This document shows positions 24,141 to 32,928 of a stretch of 63,355 nucleotides of DNA, piece by piece. Location of the stretch: contig DLMI01000221.1 in assembly GCA_002478145.1 (NCBI GenBank), forward strand, positions 1-63,355. The letters run 5' to 3'. A model generated the notes under the pieces. That model worked only from the letters and a program-made list of their open reading frames with translations, was not told where the DNA came from and made no database searches. The position numbers and the translations under genes are program-made. The stretch is from Acidobacteria bacterium UBA7540. Its GTDB lineage: Bacteria; Acidobacteriota; Terriglobia; UBA7540. Numbering within the stretch: the stretch's first letter is position 1; the number at the start of each line of letters is the position of its first letter.

Positions 24141-25975
24141 TACTCGAAGCGATACGCCGCGTACGTGCGCGGCATTTGCAAGACTTCGAAGACGGTCGTG
24201 TTGCCGTCCACGTAGCCGCGCAACTGGGCCCCGCTCCGCAGGTCGTACAGTTTGGCGGATGCCTGCCTGACGATAATCTTGTAGCGCACCGGGCCGGGCT
24301 GATAGGACCGGGTGACGAACGTGTTGTTGTCGTACGTGAACAGGCAGATCTTGCTGGGGCTGTCCAGGTATAGCGGGATCTCCCGCATCAGGTGCCGGCG
24401 GATTTGGGAAAGGACTTCCGGTGGAAGCTGATAGAGATCGCTTTGGTTCTCCGGTATCGTCAGGATGTACAGCCTGCCCTTGTCCAGGCCCCTCGCGCGC
24501 AACAGAACCGGGTAGCGGCTGTCGTCTTTGTAGATCGCCTGAATGATCTCTTCGCTATCCACCAGCCCGTAGGCAAGCTGCGGAAGGACGATGTCGCTCT
24601 GGGAGTAGTAGTAGTTGGCCGGCTCCTCATCATAGTCCCGCCGAAACGTGAACCTGTTCGCGATCACGGTGCGGCCGGTGTACTCCACCTCCATAAGCTT
24701 TTCGATGCCTTTGCCTTCCAGCGTCTTGAGCAGTCCGGTGGTGATCACGATGGTCTTGTTGGCGTTCAGATGCTTCCAGATTTTGTCCACGATCTGAGGG
24801 TCGTACTTCGCATGTTCAGTGAGCAGGATCGTGTCGCGGTCCTCCGGAAATTCCGGGTAGAGATCCATGGGGATACCGATCATCCCCATGTAGTTGTGAA
24901 GGTACATCTCGCCGGAAGAATGATAGGGTTTGTAACTGGCTACGCCGTACGGATTGCCCAGTTTGCCGAGGAACGAATCCAGCTTTTCGTAGGCATCGCC
25001 GGCCACGGGCGCGAGGATGCTCGTGACTTTGGCAGACCCGTCGGGCTGCCGGAGGGATTCAAGCAGCTCTCCCCAGGACCAGATGGTGATCTCTTTCGGT
25101 TTGGCAAATAGCGTGTCCTCAAGCTGCTCCGCAAAGCGGTTGAGCGTCTGGCGCTGCCCGGGGTCGACCCAGCCGCCGCCGAACTTGCCCGGCTTGATGT
25201 GCTCGAAGTACCGCATCAGTCCATAGCTCTGATAGGGCTGGAGATGCTGCACCGTGTTCTCCGCGTCCCTGGTCTCAGTGCCGGCGTAGATCATGTCGAA
25301 GACCTTTGGCTGTGCCTCCAGGTTGTATCCGGAAAACTGGTATTGCTCGTACCAGTTTGGCGGTTTGAAGATGAGATTGATCCTGGGGTTGACGCTTTTG
25401 GCGTTCTTCACGACCAAGTTTTCGCCGACGTCCTTCATGACTTCCAAGCGGAACTCGGTCCAACTCCTGTTCCCCCTGGCCCGCTGACATAGGTCGCAGC
25501 GGCAGTTATACATGAACAGGTCGTCGAAGATGAGTTCGTCGAAGATGGCGGCGGAAAAGGCTACCAGCTTCCGGAAGCGCTCGCGGTGCGCCGGATTGGA
25601 CCAGCAGAAGGACCGGATCCGGTCGCCCTCCACCCCCAGAACCGCCATGATGCCGCCGGACGTTCGGATGCCCTTACTCTCGAAGAACTGCTTAACCTTG
25701 CGGACATCGGCCTCGCTGACCTCCTGGCCCGCGCGATAGGTCTCCAGCCAGACCTTGTTGAACTTGATGGACGCATGCACGACGTCGAAGCTGTCCTGCA
25801 TGAATTTCGGATCGGCCGCCATGCGCCGCATGTCGTCTACGGGGATGTAGATTGCGCTGTTGAAGTTCTGGTAGTGTTCCGCCGTCTGGGCATAGGCAGC
25901 GGGGCCGCCGCAGGCTAACGCGATGCCCACGGCTGCAAATGCGATCGTTCCGAATTGCGATTTCGTGATTCTCAT
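24140..25975 (-). CDS. Secreted protein of unknown family, possible glycoside hydrolase-like barrel
   Basis: The ATG at 25975 has GAGAGG five bases upstream and starts a signal peptide (TIAFAAVGIALACGGPAAYAQ); the open frame further upstream overlaps the neighbour and is rejected. 611 residues. I do not recognise the family. Visible features: an acidic strand AIFDELIFDDLFMYN near 145, directly followed by a CRCDLCQRARG cysteine cluster; LIFKPPNWYEQYQFSGYN near 190; AEQLEDTLFAKPKEITIWSWGELL near 262; and a C-terminal beta-rich part ending in YAAYRFE. Strand-carboxylate patterns look like a TIM-barrel glycosidase. It follows the GH35-like gene at 26043 by 67 nt, so a linked sugar substrate is likely. 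Function inferred weakly. Confidence 0.7.
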   Translation of the reverse strand: MRITKSQFGTIAFAAVGIALACGGPAAYAQTAEHYQNFNSAIYIPVDDMRRMAADPKFMQDSFDVVHASIKFNKVWLETYRAGQEVSEADVRKVKQFFESKGIRTSGGIMAVLGVEGDRIRSFCWSNPAHRERFRKLVAFSAAIFDELIFDDLFMYNCRCDLCQRARGNRSWTEFRLEVMKDVGENLVVKNAKSVNPRINLIFKPPNWYEQYQFSGYNLEAQPKVFDMIYAGTETRDAENTVQHLQPYQSYGLMRYFEHIKPGKFGGGWVDPGQRQTLNRFAEQLEDTLFAKPKEITIWSWGELLESLRQPDGSAKVTSILAPVAGDAYEKLDSFLGKLGNPYGVASYKPYHSSGEMYLHNYMGMIGIPMDLYPEFPEDRDTILLTEHAKYDPQIVDKIWKHLNANKTIVITTGLLKTLEGKGIEKLMEVEYTGRTVIANRFTFRRDYDEEPANYYYSQSDIVLPQLAYGLVDSEEIIQAIYKDDSRYPVLLRARGLDKGRLYILTIPENQSDLYQLPPEVLSQIRRHLMREIPLYLDSPSKICLFTYDNNTFVTRSYQPGPVRYKIIVRQASAKLYDLRSGAQLRGYVDGNTTVFEVLQMPRTYAAYRFE

Positions 25976-26042
25976 GTTTTCCTCTCTCCCGGAGCCCCGC
26001 TCTGCGCCACCGGATTCGAGCGAGTAGAGACCACCTCGATCT

Positions 26043-27719
26043 CTAATACGTGGCAAGCGAGACGCGCAGCACCACAGGCTCCGAGCCAAAGTTGAGGCCC
26101 CAGTCCGTCTCGTCGCCATTCCAGATGCGAAGGAACTTGAAGACGCCGTTCTCGTAGGTTCCCTCTTCCACACGCAGGAACTGCCGGTGCTGCCATTTAC
26201 CGTCAATCAGGGCCGAGGGAGTCTGTCCGGTTCCCTCTACGATATGCTGGGACTTCCGTTGCTGCTCGGTGCCGGCCGGAAAGAAGTCGACGCGGCAAAA
26301 GAATCCGGCCACCAGAAACTGGTTCTCTTTGAGCTGGGCAATCAGAACGCGCCCCGTTGGCTCCGGATTCCCCACGGCGCGATTGTTGCGGAACGCTCCA
26401 TACGACACCACCGCTTCCCAAGGTCCGAACGGCAGGGTCTCGGTGACCTTGCCCTTTTCCTCGGCCGCGGCCTGGAGCTTACCTTCGAAATTGAGGCGGG
26501 CGATCTCCCGCTGCATCGGGCCGATCAACCGGTAATTCATTGCCCAGGGAGTCAGGAACTCCTCGCGTGGCCTGGAACCCCCGGCAGCGTCGCCGCGGTC
26601 CCTGGTGTAATCCATCCCGAACGCCGAGAATCCTATGGCCTGAAGGGCGAGCGCCGAGAAGAAGAAACGGGCATTGTCGGCGCCACCGGTCTCGGGCACG
26701 AAGAGGGGATTGTCGTCGCGATGATAAAGTTCGAGCACCTTCAAATACGCGGCGGGGTCGTTCATGTAAATGTCGGGCGCCAGAATATCCAGCGCCGGCG
26801 CCGCGACTTTCCAGATGGCGAGCACATTGTCCGTGGGGCCGCCGCTTTCGTAGCTGCCGGGAGCGCCCGGCTTCAGCGGGTCACGCAAAGCCGCGTTGGC
26901 ATAGAGCGGCAGCGGATAAACGGCCTTCCCCGCGGCGGCGACTTGCTCCACATATCTCGCTACCGACCAAGCGTGGAAGCACACTTCGGCTTCGGGGCCA
27001 AAGGCTTCCTGCCAGTTCGGGGATGGCGAAGCGGCCTTCACCTGCATGGCGTCGAGGACCTCGGGCGGCACCGGCGCTTCGAAGAGTTTCTGCGCGGCCG
27101 GGGAGTAATCGCGCACGCTGCCCCAGGTGCCGGGTTCGTTCTCCACCTGAACCATGATTACGGTGCGCTGCGGATCGGCTGCTTTGAGGCGCCGCAGGAA
27201 AGCGGTGAACGCACTCTTGTCCGCCTCGAGCGACGCGCTGGCGTAGGGTGAAGGCGAGTCCACCGCGCCTCCGTTCTTATCGACCATGTGCGGATAGCGG
27301 TCGGGGGCCAGTTTCATCCACTCGGGCATGTAGTGCTGGCTGCCGTTTTTCCAGGTTCCGAACCAGAGCAGCACCAGGCGAACGCGATGCTGCCGAGCCT
27401 CTGCCAGGAGCGTGTCGATCACCGTGTAGTCGTACTGTCCGTGCCGCGGTTCGAACTGCTCCCAGTAGACCGGAATTTCGACCGTATTGACATTCAGGTA
27501 TTCCATGGCGGGCCACACTTTCGGAAGCATGGCCGGCCAGTCGCTGGAGTTGTGCACCTGCGCGCCCAACATCAAGTAAGGCGCATCGTCAACCAACAGG
27601 GCGTACCGCCCATCTTTCTTCATCAGGCGGGGAAGTGAGCGCTCCTTGACCTGGGCGTGGAGCGTAACGACGAGGCTTGTGGCCACCAAAGCGGCCAGAA
27701 CAGCGGAAGTCATTTTCAT
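26043..27719 (-). CDS. Secreted GH35-like beta-galactosidase (DUF5597 type)
   Basis: 558 residues; GGAG lies nine bases before the ATG. A signal peptide (VLAALVATSLVVTLHAQ) precedes a GH-A barrel: VLLWFGTWKNG near 118, acid/base MVQVENEPGTWG near 186, nucleophile strand PLFVPETGG near 340. The C-terminal DUF5597 module ends PVVLRVSLATY. It is the closest paralogue of the partial gene at 1-705; a 151-nt stretch of the two (26174-26324 here) differs at only two positions. It is first of a two-gene minus-strand unit with the unknown secreted protein. Expected to act on terminal beta-galactosides in the periplasm. Confidence 0.9.
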   Translation of the reverse strand: MKMTSAVLAALVATSLVVTLHAQVKERSLPRLMKKDGRYALLVDDAPYLMLGAQVHNSSDWPAMLPKVWPAMEYLNVNTVEIPVYWEQFEPRHGQYDYTVIDTLLAEARQHRVRLVLLWFGTWKNGSQHYMPEWMKLAPDRYPHMVDKNGGAVDSPSPYASASLEADKSAFTAFLRRLKAADPQRTVIMVQVENEPGTWGSVRDYSPAAQKLFEAPVPPEVLDAMQVKAASPSPNWQEAFGPEAEVCFHAWSVARYVEQVAAAGKAVYPLPLYANAALRDPLKPGAPGSYESGGPTDNVLAIWKVAAPALDILAPDIYMNDPAAYLKVLELYHRDDNPLFVPETGGADNARFFFSALALQAIGFSAFGMDYTRDRGDAAGGSRPREEFLTPWAMNYRLIGPMQREIARLNFEGKLQAAAEEKGKVTETLPFGPWEAVVSYGAFRNNRAVGNPEPTGRVLIAQLKENQFLVAGFFCRVDFFPAGTEQQRKSQHIVEGTGQTPSALIDGKWQHRQFLRVEEGTYENGVFKFLRIWNGDETDWGLNFGSEPVVLRVSLATY

Positions 27720-28130
27720 CTTTTGGCACTCCTACTTTATTAGCGTCAGACCGGCGCACAGCAAGAGAGAAAGACGGGCGTTGCTTGTCACAAGAGTCCT
27801 TCGACAGCATAGTAGTCCGTATCCGAATCGGAGTCCACTCGCGCCAGTCAGCCGGGTCCGACTGGGTACCTCTCCTGTCCTGCAATGAACTGCCGGAATG
27901 CTTCCGTTGTGCGTGAGGAAGGGCTTTAAGCGGAGGCGATAATGTGATACTCATATCTCAATTCAGTTGCAGCATAGAGGCCACGCGCGCGGTGAGCCCG
28001 TGCAAGGCGCGGGGCGAGGCGGAACGGGGCATGCTCGCGCAGCGGTGGCGGTGCTCGAGCCGAGGGTCGCAAAGGCCGGAATGCGGCGACAGGTTAACCA
28101 GTCACCACCCTCTCTCTTGAGGAGCACTTT
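27720..28130. other. Divergent intergenic region
   Basis: About 410 nt between the minus-strand GH35-like gene and the plus-strand dehydrogenase. It must hold both promoters and two ribosome sites (GGAG near 27730 on minus, GAGGAG at 28119-28124 on plus). I see no gene, long palindrome or repeat. Confidence 0.45.
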
Positions 28131-29126
28131 ATGAAAGCAATCGTCTATTCCAACTACGGTTCACCCGATGTTCTCAAGTGTGAAGAGATTGAAAAGTCGA
28201 CCGCTGGGGACAATGAAGTTTTGATAAAGGTTCGCGCAGCTTCCGTCAATCCACTTGACTGGTTCTTCATGACAGGCCCGCCCATCGTTCGCATACTGCC
28301 CGGGCTGCGCAAACCCAAGGTCACACGACTGGGCGTTGATGTAGCCGGCCAGGTTGAAGCGGTTGGCAGGAACGTAACTCAGTTCAAACCAGGCGACGAG
28401 GTGTTCGGCGCGTGCCGTGGGGCCTTTGCCGAGTATGTGTGTGCTGTTGAAGATAAATTGGCGCTGAAGCCAGCCAACATATCCTTCGAGGATGCCGCAG
28501 CCGTACCCGTGGCGGCAATCACCGCCCTTCAGGGTCTTCGTGACAAGGGACGGATCCAGCCACGCCACAAGGTTCTGGTTGATGGCGCGTCTGGTGGTGT
28601 GGGTACATTTGCGGTCCAGATTGCCAAATCGTTCGGGGCTGCTGTCACTGCCGTGTGCAGCACGAGGAATGTGGACACGGCGCGATCGATTGGCGCAGAC
28701 CATGTCATTGATTACACTCGAGAAGATTTCACGCAAAGCGGGCAGTGTTACGACTTGATCATGGCTGCGAACGCATATCATTCGATTTTCGATTACAGGC
28801 GTGCGCTGAGTCGGGACGGAATTTTTGTCATGGTCGGAGGTGGTTGGATTCAAATTCTCCAAGCTATGTTACTGGGACCATTCCTATCACGGATTGGGAG
28901 CAAGAAGATGCGTTTCTTTATTGCGAAGATAAACACGAAGGATTTGGTTTTTCTGAAAGATCTTCTTGAAGCCGGAAAGGTTGTACCCGTGATAGATAGA
29001 CGTTGCCCGTTAAGCGAGGTGGCTGAAGCTCTCCGTTATCTTGGAGAAAAACATGCGCAAGGGAAAGTCGTAATAACCGTTGAACATAGTAAAAGCCACT
29101 TCCCGAATCGAGTGAATTGCCATTGA
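28131..29126 (+). CDS. NAD(P)-dependent alcohol dehydrogenase / quinone oxidoreductase-like MDR protein
   Basis: 331 residues, cytoplasmic, no leader. GAGGAG lies six bases before the ATG. Medium-chain dehydrogenase features in order: KVRAASVNPLDWFFM near 34, VTRLGVDVAGQVEAVG near 64, GDEVFGAC near 87, AAVPVAAITALQGL near 123, the nucleotide-binding VLVDGASGGVGTFAVQIAKS near 150, and a C-terminal AEALRYLGEKHAQGKVVITV. The catalytic zinc Cys/His set of alcohol dehydrogenases is absent, placing it in the zinc-free quinone reductase-like branch. Only 11 nt separate it from the next gene, so they are co-transcribed, although a metabolic link is unclear. Base composition is somewhat more AT-rich than its neighbours. 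Confidence 0.88.
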   Translation: MKAIVYSNYGSPDVLKCEEIEKSTAGDNEVLIKVRAASVNPLDWFFMTGPPIVRILPGLRKPKVTRLGVDVAGQVEAVGRNVTQFKPGDEVFGACRGAFAEYVCAVEDKLALKPANISFEDAAAVPVAAITALQGLRDKGRIQPRHKVLVDGASGGVGTFAVQIAKSFGAAVTAVCSTRNVDTARSIGADHVIDYTREDFTQSGQCYDLIMAANAYHSIFDYRRALSRDGIFVMVGGGWIQILQAMLLGPFLSRIGSKKMRFFIAKINTKDLVFLKDLLEAGKVVPVIDRRCPLSEVAEALRYLGEKHAQGKVVITVEHSKSHFPNRVNCH

Positions 29127-29137
29127 GAAAGGAAACG

Positions 29138-31423
29138 ATGGACAGCAAGACTCACCTTCGCGTCGCGGGTTTGTTCGTCACGGTCATTCTCCTTCAATTC
29201 TTGCCGGCAAACGCGGCAACACCGATCACCATCGACACCCAAAACCTTCTGGTCCCAGTCGACGCAACCGCCTGCCGCTGGTCGGCGGAAGTCAAAGGGA
29301 CGCCGATGCGGCTGAACGATGTCCACTTTCTCCCCGGTGACGACCCTTCCGGTTGGACGGTGGCCTCTTCCGTCAACAACAACGACTCCAATAACCTTGG
29401 ATCGTTCGCCACCGTGACGTTGCGCGGAAAGAAACCCGGACAACTCGACTTCGAGTATCAGATCTACGTCAGCAAAACCGGGAACGACATTCTTGTGAGC
29501 CTGGGCCGATCCAACCACACCGAAAAGGCGGTGGACATCGACGACATGGATTACTTTGTGTCGAGCGATGCGCGGTTAGGAGGCACCACCGACAAGTGGA
29601 TCGCGCTGGGAACCCAGTCTCGCAATCGCGACTATTACGAACTTTGGGCAGTGATCAATTTGATTACCCCTAAAACTTACGCGGTGAACCATGTGGTGAG
29701 AGACAGTGAGACGGGCAACAGCCTGTTGATGGGACATGTGACGACGCTGAAGGGCGCATCCAGATTCGAAGTGGCGTCGGGCTGGCAGGGGAAGACTCCC
29801 GACCGGATGCAGGTTCGGGGATACTGCAGCTATAAGGTTACTATGCCTCCGGGAAAAAGCTTCCCCGGAGAAAAGTTGCTTATCGACTTCAATCAGGATG
29901 CGCTTCGGGCGATGGAACACCAGGCGGACTTGATTGCGATCGCGCACGACATACGTCTTAAACAGCGGCGGCCGATCAACCTGGACGACCGGGAATGGGT
30001 CGCGAACGACTACAGCCGATTCCACGGATGGATGTCCGGCGGCAACGCTGCCAATGCAAGGAAGTTTTTCCAGGATAATGGCCTGGTCGATTTCTACTGG
30101 GGGCTTGGAGGACCCGGCCGGCAGGGGAGCTTTGGAATATATGGTATGGGGGGAAGTACCCAGGGGCGCCCCTCGCGGGTCAATTATCCGGCCGAATGTT
30201 TTCTTCCGATACGCACGGTCAAGTATGGCGGGGAAAGGGTCATCGATTTTTCCAACCCTCTGACCGTCAAACTCGAGCGCGAGCGTGCCTACCAGTGGGT
30301 GAGCGGTCAGGAGAAAGACACCGGGCGGGCGGAGATGGATTTTGCGGATTGGTGGGACAAGTGGCCCGGCCAGTACGACCCCTTTATGAGCCCGCTCGAA
30401 ACCTATCACGCGGCCGGTGCCGTATGGCACGAGGCGATAGACCAAAAGGCCCCGCGAATGGTCATCCGCTCCAACATGCAGCCCGTTGATTATTCCTATG
30501 GAATTGTCGACATCTGCCGGGTTTCGGAGGATGCCGATCACGGTTACGAGATGGGACCCTCGACCCTGGCGCAAACGGAGTTTACGGGGTTATTCACCGA
30601 AACGGTGTTAGGCTCGGCGAACCGGTTCTTTTACAACGGCCGCGTGTTCTGGAACGACGGCGACGGTTTCCATATCTACAAGTACAATGCATCCGATGGA
30701 AAAGACTTCAACGCCCAGCAGGCAAAGGTCGATGCGAACTTCCACGCCATAGCCGGAAGCACGCTCTTCGTATCGGAAGCCTTCAACGTACCCTATCCTG
30801 CCGACCGGATCGAGCTCTTGAAGCGGATCAGCCCGCCGACCATGGACGTTGCCTATCCCGTTGACTTATTCGTCGCCAAGCCAGCCCATGTCTGGAATAT
30901 GCCTGTGGAACGCCCTTTTGGAAAGTGGTCCATTCTGGCGGTTTTCAATTTCACCGGCAGCGCCGATCGCAAGTTCACTGCGACGTTGGATGCGGCGAAG
31001 GACCTCCGCCTCAACCCGAACAAGGAGTACATCGTCTACGAGTTTTGGACCCGGCAACTCATCGGGACGTTCCAGGGGAAGTTCGTCACGCGTCCGCTGA
31101 GTCCCTATGACTGCGACATATACAGCATCGTTGAGAAGCAGAACCGGCCGGTGCTGATTTCTACGAGCAGGCATATCCGGCAGATGGCATTTGACATCAA
31201 GGACCTCGCTTACGATGGCCAGCAGCGGGTGCTGAGAGGCATTTCTCGCGCGGTCGCGGCGGATCCGTACCAGTTGCGCATCTACGTTCCGGACGGTTTC
31301 AGCGGCAAGCGTGTGGAGTTGACCGATGGCCTTGCGGCCACAATGAAGACGGATGGGAATCTGCTTACAGTAGACTACAGGTCTTCAACCGGCAAGGATG
31401 TCGAGTGGAAGGTCTTTTTCTAA
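29138..31423 (+). CDS. Secreted clan GH-D-like putative alpha-galactosidase
   Basis: 761 residues from the ATG at 29138, which follows GAAAGGA closely; a start at 29117 overlaps the dehydrogenase and lacks a site. A signal peptide (LFVTVILLQFLPANA) is followed by a ~250-residue beta-sandwich (LDFEYQIYVSKTGNDILVSL), a barrel-like middle (VDFYWGLGGPGRQGSF near 322, MDFADWWDKWPGQYDPF near 405, APRMVIRSNMQP near 445, VDICRVSEDADHGYEM near 465) and a C-terminal beta domain. The RVSEDADHG motif and sandwich-barrel-sandwich order recall GH36/GH27-type retaining enzymes where Arg-x-x-x-Asp is the acid/base site. I cannot fix the family. It lies between GH35-like and GH27 genes. Confidence 0.65.
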   Translation: MDSKTHLRVAGLFVTVILLQFLPANAATPITIDTQNLLVPVDATACRWSAEVKGTPMRLNDVHFLPGDDPSGWTVASSVNNNDSNNLGSFATVTLRGKKPGQLDFEYQIYVSKTGNDILVSLGRSNHTEKAVDIDDMDYFVSSDARLGGTTDKWIALGTQSRNRDYYELWAVINLITPKTYAVNHVVRDSETGNSLLMGHVTTLKGASRFEVASGWQGKTPDRMQVRGYCSYKVTMPPGKSFPGEKLLIDFNQDALRAMEHQADLIAIAHDIRLKQRRPINLDDREWVANDYSRFHGWMSGGNAANARKFFQDNGLVDFYWGLGGPGRQGSFGIYGMGGSTQGRPSRVNYPAECFLPIRTVKYGGERVIDFSNPLTVKLERERAYQWVSGQEKDTGRAEMDFADWWDKWPGQYDPFMSPLETYHAAGAVWHEAIDQKAPRMVIRSNMQPVDYSYGIVDICRVSEDADHGYEMGPSTLAQTEFTGLFTETVLGSANRFFYNGRVFWNDGDGFHIYKYNASDGKDFNAQQAKVDANFHAIAGSTLFVSEAFNVPYPADRIELLKRISPPTMDVAYPVDLFVAKPAHVWNMPVERPFGKWSILAVFNFTGSADRKFTATLDAAKDLRLNPNKEYIVYEFWTRQLIGTFQGKFVTRPLSPYDCDIYSIVEKQNRPVLISTSRHIRQMAFDIKDLAYDGQQRVLRGISRAVAADPYQLRIYVPDGFSGKRVELTDGLAATMKTDGNLLTVDYRSSTGKDVEWKVFF

Positions 31424-31524
31424 TGCGCCCAATGTGCCGCGTGCATCGGGTTCGCGAGAAAACGCCTGTTTGCGACGAGTCTCAGCCGCCCCCGTTAGCC
31501 GCAGGGTGGCGCGTGAGAAACAGA

Positions 31525-32676
31525 CTATTCGCCGACGACCTTCAACATGACTAAGCTGTGCGGCGCCACGGTCCCGCGGAAGTACCCACCCTCGGCGAGC
31601 GTGATATCCGCGTGCTTCCACAGGTCGCGAACTGTTTTCGCCGGGCCCATGTACTCCGAGACGTCCTTCGGCTTATCACTGCGATTCAGCACTGCGTAGG
31701 CCGTGCTGTGGCCGCTCAACTCCTTGCTCCAGATTTGCAGGTCGCCGTAATCACGAGACTTCACCGCCTGATGGCCGACCGGATCCTGGTTAACGGCGAT
31801 CACTTCCTTGTTGGTCAGGATTTCGCGGATCTCCCCTGGCATATTGCGCAGATCGTTGCCAGCCATCAGGGGCGCCGCCAGCATGCACCACAGGCTGAAG
31901 TGCGCGCGACTCTCTTCGATAGTGAGCCCGGGATTGCCCACCTCCAGCATGTCGGGATCGTTCCAGTGGCCCGGACCCGCATACTCCCACAGATCCGCCT
32001 GCGCGTCGAGAATCTGCATCACGCCTCGCGTGTACTGGCCCGTGCAGCTCCAGCAATCCGTAATGTCGCCCGTCGTGCGCCAGAGGTTCCCGATGTCCGC
32101 GGCCCACTTCCAAGGGACCTCCTCACCCCACTCGCAGAGGCTGAAGACGATGGGGCGGCCCGAAGCCTTCAAGGCGTCGCGCATGATCGAATAGGAGGAT
32201 TTCACCTCCTGCGTCCCGTGACTGCACCAGTCGTACTTGAGATAATCCACACCCCAGGCGGCGTATTGACGGGCGTCCTGAAATTCGTAGCCGCGGCCAC
32301 CAGGACGGCCCTGGCACGTCGCCGTACCCGCGTCGGAGTAAATTCCAAACTTCAGGCCCTTGGAGTGGACATAGTCCGCCAGTGCCTTCATCCCGGAAGG
32401 AAAGCGCTGCGGGTCGGGAACAATGTTCCCCTCTCCATCTCGGCTGACCTGCCAGCAGTCGTCAATCACAACGTACTGATAGCCAGCATCCTTCATTTCA
32501 CTCGTAACCATGGCGTCCGCCATTTCCTTGACGAGCTTCTCACTCACATCGCAGCCGAACTTATTCCAACTGTTCCAGCCCATAGGCGGAGTCCGCGCCA
32601 ACCCGTTCTCCAAAGCCCGCGCCGGGGCCAGGGCCAAAAGAAAGCATGCAAAAAGCGAAAGAATGATCTTTTTCAC
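31525..32676 (-). CDS. Secreted GH27 alpha-galactosidase
   Basis: The start is the GTG at 32676, seven bases after GGAGG; the longer frame has no site. 383 residues. The signal peptide (KKIILSLFACFLLALAPARA) is followed by the family entry motif ARTPPMGWNSWNKF, VVIDDCWQ near 70, GIYSDAGTATC near 111, nucleophile Asp149 in YLKYDWC, and acid/base Asp204 in WRTTGD. NDPDMLEVGN and MAGNDLRNM are also canonical. A short C-terminal beta domain ends the protein. It should remove terminal alpha-galactose from galacto-oligosaccharides or galactomannan. It is divergent from the GH97 gene, with an inverted repeat between them. Confidence 0.95.
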   Translation of the reverse strand: MKKIILSLFACFLLALAPARALENGLARTPPMGWNSWNKFGCDVSEKLVKEMADAMVTSEMKDAGYQYVVIDDCWQVSRDGEGNIVPDPQRFPSGMKALADYVHSKGLKFGIYSDAGTATCQGRPGGRGYEFQDARQYAAWGVDYLKYDWCSHGTQEVKSSYSIMRDALKASGRPIVFSLCEWGEEVPWKWAADIGNLWRTTGDITDCWSCTGQYTRGVMQILDAQADLWEYAGPGHWNDPDMLEVGNPGLTIEESRAHFSLWCMLAAPLMAGNDLRNMPGEIREILTNKEVIAVNQDPVGHQAVKSRDYGDLQIWSKELSGHSTAYAVLNRSDKPKDVSEYMGPAKTVRDLWKHADITLAEGGYFRGTVAPHSLVMLKVVGE

Positions 32677-32757
32677 AAAGTGCCCTCCCTTTTTTGCAGC
32701 AATGGCTTCTTCGTCTTCCCACACTTCGCAGGGCCAATAAGGCAGCCCGAATTATCA

Positions 32758-32779
32758 ACGTGACTATATCACGTATAAT
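32758..32779. promoter_or_regulatory. Inverted repeat overlapping a -10-like box between GH27 and GH97
   Basis: ACGTGA-ctata-TCACGT is a perfect 6+6 inverted repeat (32758-32774) whose last base starts a consensus TATAAT (32774-32779) reading toward GH97. On the other strand GATAAT (RC of 32751-32756) lies beside it toward GH27. A repressor bound here could shut both promoters. The -35 boxes are poor. Confidence 0.45.
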
Positions 32780-32928
32780 CCCGGCGCCGCGCTTCCAAGG
32801 CAAGCAGTGAAGATGGGGTAGACAGGGCCCTGTCCCGAGCCCCCGGACCGAGTCAAAGAAAAAAAGTGCGCTGGAACCCCTCGAGGGGTGTATGGTGTGG
32901 CAGTTAACAAATTGACGGGAGGAAAGTC

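Noticed and set aside
25976..26206. An N-terminal extension of the unknown secreted protein
   Set aside because: It lies within the GH35-like gene in another frame; the ATG at 25975 has a good ribosome site and signal peptide.
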